From an uncultured Eubacteriales bacterium (GTDB taxonomy: Bacteria; Bacillota; Clostridia; Oscillospirales; Oscillospiraceae): a DNA stretch of 9,767 nucleotides. Every line of letters starts with the position of its first letter. Within the stretch, counting starts at the first letter, position 1. Positions 5,595 to 9,767 of this stretch are shown one piece after another. Under the pieces are notes generated by a model. That model saw nothing but the letters and a program-made list of their open reading frames with translations, did no database searches and was not told the DNA's origin. The stretch is taken from NCBI GenBank assembly GCA_900553545.1, contig USDP01000052.1, positions 1 through 9,767 of the forward strand, read 5' to 3'. The translations under genes were made by a program, and so were the position numbers.

Positions 5595-7228
5595 CCGCAA
5601 AAATTTTCCGCAACAGCTTTTTTGTCGGGCTGCTCGTGCTGCTGGCGGCGGGGATTCTGTTTCTCAGCGTGATGTACGCCAACGACGAGACGCTCGCCTT
5701 CGACGAGCTGGAGACCGAGATGGCCGTGCTGGCCCCGGCGGTGGAGCGGCTCGGCCTGCCCTATTTGCAGGAGCTGGACGCCGCCGGGCGCGTCACATGG
5801 ATCGCGGCGGACGGGAGCGTCCTCTATGACAATTCTGCCCGAAAAGACAACATGGAAAACCACCTTGCCCGCGAGGAGATCGCCGCCGCGCTGGAAACCG
5901 GCGAGGGCCGCGCCACGCGCGACTCACAGACCGGCGGCGCGCGGACGCACTACATCGCCCGGCGGCTGGCGGACGGCTCGGTGCTGCGCACGGCCTGCAC
6001 GCAGACGTCGCTGGCGCGGCTGATTTTGAATCTGCTGCTACCGGTGCTCTGGATCGTGCTGCTGATTCTGGTTTTATGCGCAGCCGTCTCGTTCCGGCTG
6101 GCTCGGCAGATCACCAGCCCCATCAACCAGATCGACCTCGACGCGCCGGGCGAGAACGCCGTCTATCCGGAGCTGCGGCCGCTGGCCGCCCGCATCCGCG
6201 AGCAGAACCGCACCATCCGCTTCCAGCTCACGGAGCTGTCGCGGCGGCAGCAGGAATTTTCCGCGATCACCGAGCAGATGCGCGAGGGCTTTTTGCTGCT
6301 GGACGCAAACTGGGACATTCTCTCCGGCAACCGCAGCGCGAAGACGCTCCTCGCCCTGCCGCAGGACGCGGCGAACCTGCGCGGCGCGAGTCTCCCGCCG
6401 GAGGCGGCGCGCGCGGTGGAGGCGGCCTTGTCCGGTACGCACGCCGAGGCGCTGCTGCACCTTTCGGACGGCGTCTGGCAGCTGACGGCGAACCCCGTGG
6501 CCAGTTTTGGCCGCCCGTCTGGTGCGGTGCTGCTGCTGATGGACGTCACGGAGCGGGAGGAGCGTGAGGCGCTCCGCCGCGAGTTTTCTGCCAACGTCTC
6601 GCACGAGCTGAAGACACCGCTGACCTCCATCTCCGGCTTTGCCGAGCTGATGAAGGAGGGCCTTGTCCCGCCGGAGAAGATGCGGGAGTTTTCTGCGGAC
6701 ATCTACCGCGAATCAAGCCGCATGATTGCGCTCGTCGACGATATGATGAACCTGTCCCGGCTCGACGAGGGCGCGGCGCTCCCGCGCACGACGGTCGACC
6801 TCTATACGCTGGCCGAGGGTGTGACGCAGTCGCTGCGGGATGCGGCAGGCCGCTGCGGCGTGACGCTGCGGCTGCTGGGCCAGCATGAGCAGGTGGAGGG
6901 CGTGGAGCAGCTGCTGCGCGAGATGCTCTACAACCTCTGCGACAACGCGATCAAGTATAACGTCCCCGGCGGTTCCGTCACAGTCAACGTCTGGCGCAAT
7001 GGCCAGCATCCGTGCGTCTCGGTGTCCGACACGGGCATCGGCATCCCGCAGGCCGATCAGGAGCGCATCTTCGAGCGGTTCTACCGCGTGGACAAGAGCC
7101 ATTCCAAGGCCGTCGGCGGGACGGGCCTTGGCCTGTCCATCGTCAAGCACGCCGCGCAGTACCACGGCGCGCAGCTTGAGCTGAGCAGCGCCCCCGGCCG
7201 CGGCACGTCTGTTACCGTTACATTCTAA
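5591..7228 (+). CDS. phoR: PhoR-type sensor histidine kinase
   Basis: This is a membrane sensor kinase of 545 residues, the partner of the response regulator it overlaps. Membrane segment 1 is at about 9-30, an extracellular sensor region of some 110 residues follows, and segment 2 is at about 145-168. A short linker beginning ARQITSPINQ replaces a full HAMP domain. A PAS domain follows at about 222-322. The HisKA box is FSANVSHELKTPL with phospho-acceptor H338. The ATP-binding domain shows the N box LYNLCDNAIKYN (446-457), G1 DTGIGIP (480-486), F box FERFYRVD (494-501) and G2 GGTGLGLS (509-516), so all catalytic motifs are intact. GGAGGGG stands 7 bases before the ATG, inside the end of the regulator gene, and the ATGA overlap implies coupled translation. 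PAS-containing kinases of this layout are typical of Firmicute PhoR; the signal sensed is not visible from sequence. Confidence 0.92.
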   Translation: MTAKIFRNSFFVGLLVLLAAGILFLSVMYANDETLAFDELETEMAVLAPAVERLGLPYLQELDAAGRVTWIAADGSVLYDNSARKDNMENHLAREEIAAALETGEGRATRDSQTGGARTHYIARRLADGSVLRTACTQTSLARLILNLLLPVLWIVLLILVLCAAVSFRLARQITSPINQIDLDAPGENAVYPELRPLAARIREQNRTIRFQLTELSRRQQEFSAITEQMREGFLLLDANWDILSGNRSAKTLLALPQDAANLRGASLPPEAARAVEAALSGTHAEALLHLSDGVWQLTANPVASFGRPSGAVLLLMDVTEREEREALRREFSANVSHELKTPLTSISGFAELMKEGLVPPEKMREFSADIYRESSRMIALVDDMMNLSRLDEGAALPRTTVDLYTLAEGVTQSLRDAAGRCGVTLRLLGQHEQVEGVEQLLREMLYNLCDNAIKYNVPGGSVTVNVWRNGQHPCVSVSDTGIGIPQADQERIFERFYRVDKSHSKAVGGTGLGLSIVKHAAQYHGAQLELSSAPGRGTSVTVTF

Positions 7229-7238
7229 TGATATAAGT

Positions 7239-7275
7239 AGTTGGTGTATTCCATCCGGAATACACCAACTTTTAT
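7239..7275 (+). terminator. Terminator of phoPR between convergent genes
   Basis: A perfect 14-base-pair stem (7239-7252 with 7257-7270) closes the 4-base loop ATCC and is followed by TTTATTT on the plus strand. It begins 10 bases after the kinase stop. The stem is rather A+T rich. On the minus strand it is followed only by ACTTATATC, so it may serve the convergent gene weakly. The plus-strand T-tract overlaps the stop codon of that convergent gene at 7272-7274. Confidence 0.88.
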
Positions 7276-8369
7276 TTCAGTGTTTCACTGTTATTGAGCA
7301 CCGGTGTGCTGTAGAGGAACAGCACATCCTGATTGTCAAACGTCAGCCACATACCGAGCCGCTCCGGCGCGACATAGCGGATGTCGACGAGGGTGATCCT
7401 CGCATAGCCCTCTGCCAGCAGCGGCACGAGGCTGCTGCCGAACGAATCGCGGAACACGACCAGCTCCCGCTCCGTCCCGGCATTTGGATTCTCAATCGTC
7501 AGCAGCGATTTCGACCCGGAGAGGAACAGCGCATAGCCGTCGTCTCCGCCCACCGCATCCAGATCGTAGACTGGCAGCGTTGTGTCCGTCTCATAGTCGT
7601 AGACCGTGCAGGCCCGCAGCGTGTCATTCGTGAGATACGTGAGCGCATCGGGTGCAAGATCCAGCGCAGACTGTCCGCAGTAGACGCCGCAGAACGGCGC
7701 GTCCAGCGTCACCGCCTCAAATTTGTCCGTCCAGTCCGCGCCCATCGCCTCGGCCAGCCGCTGCGCCGCGGGCAGAATCGCCTCCTGCCGCCAGTGGATG
7801 TCCGTCCGGTAATAGCTCCCCAGCGTCAGCACATCCGTCAGGCCGACGGTCTGTGCATAGTCCATACCGTCCGCGAATTTCTGTATAAACTCTTCGTAAT
7901 CAAGCGCCGGATAGCCGTATTGTTCCGCCAAAAAGTAATTTTTGTCTGGGATTGCCGCGAAATAAATTTTCGCGTCCGTCCCCTGCAAATACCGCTCATA
8001 GACAAAGCGGAACCGCGCCAGCGCATGTTCCACTGAGTCCTCGTTCAGCGGATAGTCCAGCTTCGCGGCATACCCGTCCGCGACATAAATGCCGTTGTTG
8101 TCCTTCTGCCGCAGCACGTCCAGCTGGACATGCGCCTTGAGGCTGCGGAACGTGTCCCGCAGTGGGAACTGGTCGAGCGTGTACGTCTCGAACTTCGTCA
8201 TGAATGTCCCGTCCCAGACAGACTTTGCCGTCAGCTCCGGCCGCTGCGCCAGCGCGCGCCGCTCGGAGACCGAGCGCGCATCATCCGCCTTGCAGATGCT
8301 CCAAAGCGCGAACACCAGCAAAAATCCCGCCGTCAGGCAGAGGACAAGCCAATTTTTTCGCTTTTCCAT
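7272..8369 (-). CDS. DHHW / AlgJ-AlgX-like membrane-anchored protein, probable polysaccharide acyl-transfer partner
   Basis: This 365-residue protein resembles the DHHW/AlgJ group of SGNH-like proteins that work with MBOAT acyltransferases on extracellular polysaccharides. One N-terminal hydrophobic segment (about 7-26) after MEKRK suggests a signal anchor with the rest outside the cell. Residues 34-75 have the family start, SERRALAQRPEL and then FETYTLDQFPLRD. The catalytic-type motif is TDIHW (189-193, Asp190 and His192), and the candidate nucleophile is S309 in FRDSFGSS. These give a Ser-His-Asp set in the order known for AlgJ and AlgX. It lies 12 bases downstream of the MBOAT gene and is surely co-transcribed with it. 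Acetyl as the transferred group, and the polymer modified, are not shown by the sequence. Cys26 is not in a valid lipobox. Confidence 0.85.
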   Translation of the reverse strand: MEKRKNWLVLCLTAGFLLVFALWSICKADDARSVSERRALAQRPELTAKSVWDGTFMTKFETYTLDQFPLRDTFRSLKAHVQLDVLRQKDNNGIYVADGYAAKLDYPLNEDSVEHALARFRFVYERYLQGTDAKIYFAAIPDKNYFLAEQYGYPALDYEEFIQKFADGMDYAQTVGLTDVLTLGSYYRTDIHWRQEAILPAAQRLAEAMGADWTDKFEAVTLDAPFCGVYCGQSALDLAPDALTYLTNDTLRACTVYDYETDTTLPVYDLDAVGGDDGYALFLSGSKSLLTIENPNAGTERELVVFRDSFGSSLVPLLAEGYARITLVDIRYVAPERLGMWLTFDNQDVLFLYSTPVLNNSETLK

Positions 8370-8376
8370 CGCCCTG

Positions 8377-8384
8377 CCTCCTTA
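8377..8384 (-). promoter_or_regulatory. Ribosome binding site nested in the upstream stop codon
   Basis: On the minus strand TAAGGAGG combines the TAA stop of the MBOAT gene with the AGGAGG of the DHHW-type gene, whose ATG follows after 7 bases. This arrangement implies translational coupling of the two genes. Confidence 0.8.
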
Positions 8385-9767
8385 AAACCGGAAATACAGG
8401 AACGGGTTGAACGACCCGTCCACGAGATACGCCGTGCAGACGGCCAGCAGCCCAACAAGGCCCACCGGCTCCAGCACAGTCAACGCGGCCGGTCCGCCGC
8501 GCGTCTTTCCCAGCGCATCAAACGCCCGTCTGGGGAGAGGCGTCGCGCCGATGGCCGCGACCGCCAGAAGCACAGCGCAGCTGCGCAGCTGATAGACGGC
8601 CTCCGCACTCGCCAGCGGAAGCCCCCCGCCGCCGAACAGCGCGCGGATCGTGCCCCATGCGTCGCAGACACTGGACGCATCGAACAGGATAAATCCGAGC
8701 AGGACGGCAAGCAGCACATAGCAGCGCCCCAGTCCGCGCCGTTTTTGCAGAACCGGAAGCAGTATCAATTTCTCGACCAGCAGCAGCACCGCGAACCACA
8801 GTCCCCACAGCACAAAGTTCCAATCTGCCCCGTGCCAGAGTCCTGTTGCAAGCCAGACGATCAGAATGTTGAAAAGCTGCCGCCCCTTCCCCTTCCGGTT
8901 GCCGCCGAGCGGGATATAGAGATAGTCGCGGAACCAGCTGCCGAGCGAAATGTGCCACCGCCGCCAGAATTCCGTGATGCTCGCTGCGATATACGGATAG
9001 TTGAAATTCTCCGGGAACCGGAAACCGAAAATGCGCCCCAGGCCAATGGCCATGTCGCTGTAGCCGGAAAAGTCATAATAAATTTGCAGCAGGAATGCGA
9101 CCGCATACAGCCACGTATAGAGCACCGAGCCGTCCTTCGTCGTGCGGAACGCCGACACGAGCGCGCCGAGCTGATTGGCCAGCAGGATCTTCTTCGCCAG
9201 CCCGAGCACGAACCGCCGCGCGCCGTAGGCTGCATCCGACACGCTGTGCATCCGGGTGCGGAGCTGCGCGGCCACATCCGAATAGCGGACGATTGGCCCG
9301 GCGATCAGCTGCGGGAACATCGCGACATAGGCCGCGAGGTCGACAAAGCTCCGCTGCGCGGCGACATCGCCGCGGTAGACATCGACGAGATAGCTCACGA
9401 TCTGGAACGTGTAAAAGCTGATCCCGACCGGGAGCGCCACGCGCAGCAGCGGTACGGAAAGGCCCGTCAGCGCGTTAAAGTTTGCAAGGAAAAAGTCCGC
9501 GTATTTGAAATATGCGAGCGCCGCGAAGCTCAGAACCACGGACGCCGCGAGGCACGCCTTCGCCGCCGGCCTGCCCCGGAGCTTCCCGATCAACAGGCCG
9601 AATAGATAGCCCTGCATGATCGACGCCAGCATCACGAGCAGATACCGCGGCTCGCCCCAGCCGTAGAAGACGAGGCTCGCCAGCAGCAAAACGCCGTTCT
9701 TTGCCCGCCGCGGCATGAGAAAATAGACGAGCAGCACACACGGCAGGAACCAATATAAAAATGGGAT
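8382..9767 (-). CDS. MBOAT family O-acyltransferase (AlgI/DltB-like), 5' end cut by window
   Basis: This is a multi-pass membrane acyltransferase that moves an acyl group across the membrane to an extracellular polymer. The 461 visible codons include the family core: YYDFSGYSDMAIGLGRIFGF, then FPENFNYPY, FWRRWHISLGSWFRDYLYIPLG and the LATGLWHGADWNF segment. The LWHG histidine, encoded at 8832-8834, is the invariant MBOAT catalytic His. The last residues NPFLYFRF are the usual AlgI-type end. The reading frame stays open to the right edge, reading IPFLYWFLPCVLLVYF, which is the typical N-terminal helix of the family. The GTG at 9737 is therefore internal and the true start lies only a few codons past the window. 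It is the first visible gene of an operon with the DHHW-type gene. AlgI-like acetyltransferase is the best fit; no dlt neighbours are visible. Confidence 0.93.
   Translation of the reverse strand: MPFLYWFLPCVLLVYFLMPRRAKNGVLLLASLVFYGWGEPRYLLVMLASIMQGYLFGLLIGKLRGRPAAKACLAASVVLSFAALAYFKYADFFLANFNALTGLSVPLLRVALPVGISFYTFQIVSYLVDVYRGDVAAQRSFVDLAAYVAMFPQLIAGPIVRYSDVAAQLRTRMHSVSDAAYGARRFVLGLAKKILLANQLGALVSAFRTTKDGSVLYTWLYAVAFLLQIYYDFSGYSDMAIGLGRIFGFRFPENFNYPYIAASITEFWRRWHISLGSWFRDYLYIPLGGNRKGKGRQLFNILIVWLATGLWHGADWNFVLWGLWFAVLLLVEKLILLPVLQKRRGLGRCYVLLAVLLGFILFDASSVCDAWGTIRALFGGGGLPLASAEAVYQLRSCAVLLAVAAIGATPLPRRAFDALGKTRGGPAALTVLEPVGLVGLLAVCTAYLVDGSFNPFLYFRF

Noticed and set aside
7239..7270. The 14-base perfect inverted repeat as an operator or mobile-element end
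   Set aside because: Its position right after the phoR stop, the 4-base loop and the following T-tract explain it as a terminator. No transposase or target duplication is present.
8292..8294. Cys26 of the DHHW-type protein as a lipoprotein cysteine
   Set aside because: The preceding residues LWSI do not fit a lipobox: Ile at -1 and Trp at -3 are not accepted by signal peptidase II.
8130..9605. A 491-codon open frame on the plus strand antisense to the MBOAT gene
   Set aside because: Its translation is rich in Arg, Gln, Ala and Glu with no domain pattern, while the minus strand carries unmistakable MBOAT motifs. It is a shadow frame.

Overview
This window looks like chromosomal DNA of a G+C-rich, anaerobic Firmicute, probably a clostridial gut organism of the Oscillospiraceae type. 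That placement rests on the NfnAB pair, the Clostridia-style PhoR, strong AGGAGG-like ribosome binding sites and the short extended -10 promoters. It is inference; no rRNA or marker gene is present. All 8 genes look intact. Two of them, at the left and right edges, are cut by the window. There are no mobile elements, CRISPR arrays, tRNA or rRNA genes, and no gene-free stretch longer than about 160 bases.

Left block (minus strand, bases 1-2917). gluQ encodes a glutamyl-Q tRNA(Asp) synthetase-like enzyme. It is followed by nfnA and nfnB, the two subunits of the electron-bifurcating NADH-dependent reduced ferredoxin:NADP+ oxidoreductase. nfnB runs off the left edge. gluQ and nfnA each have a readable promoter, and the two share a 15-base extended -10 block.

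Middle block (2959-7275). A Na+/phosphate symporter fused to a PhoU-like domain (minus strand) is transcribed divergently from a two-component system (plus strand), an OmpR/PhoB-type response regulator overlapping a PhoR-type histidine kinase by ATGA. The short region between them holds four TTnACA-like hexamers at 11-12 base spacing. They sit exactly where PhoP/PhoB would bind to activate the transporter promoter. I read this as a compact phosphate-starvation module: PhoR senses, PhoP binds the array, the transporter brings in phosphate, and its PhoU tail may feed back.

Right block (minus strand, 7272-9767). An MBOAT O-acyltransferase of the AlgI/DltB kind, cut at its N-terminus by the window edge, is followed by a membrane-anchored DHHW/AlgJ-like protein whose ribosome binding site is nested in the upstream stop codon. 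Together they look like a cell-surface polysaccharide acylation pair.

I did not find a wholly novel system. The observations most worth following up are the Pho-box array, the terminator/promoter overlap upstream of gluQ, and the occurrence of gluQ in this lineage.
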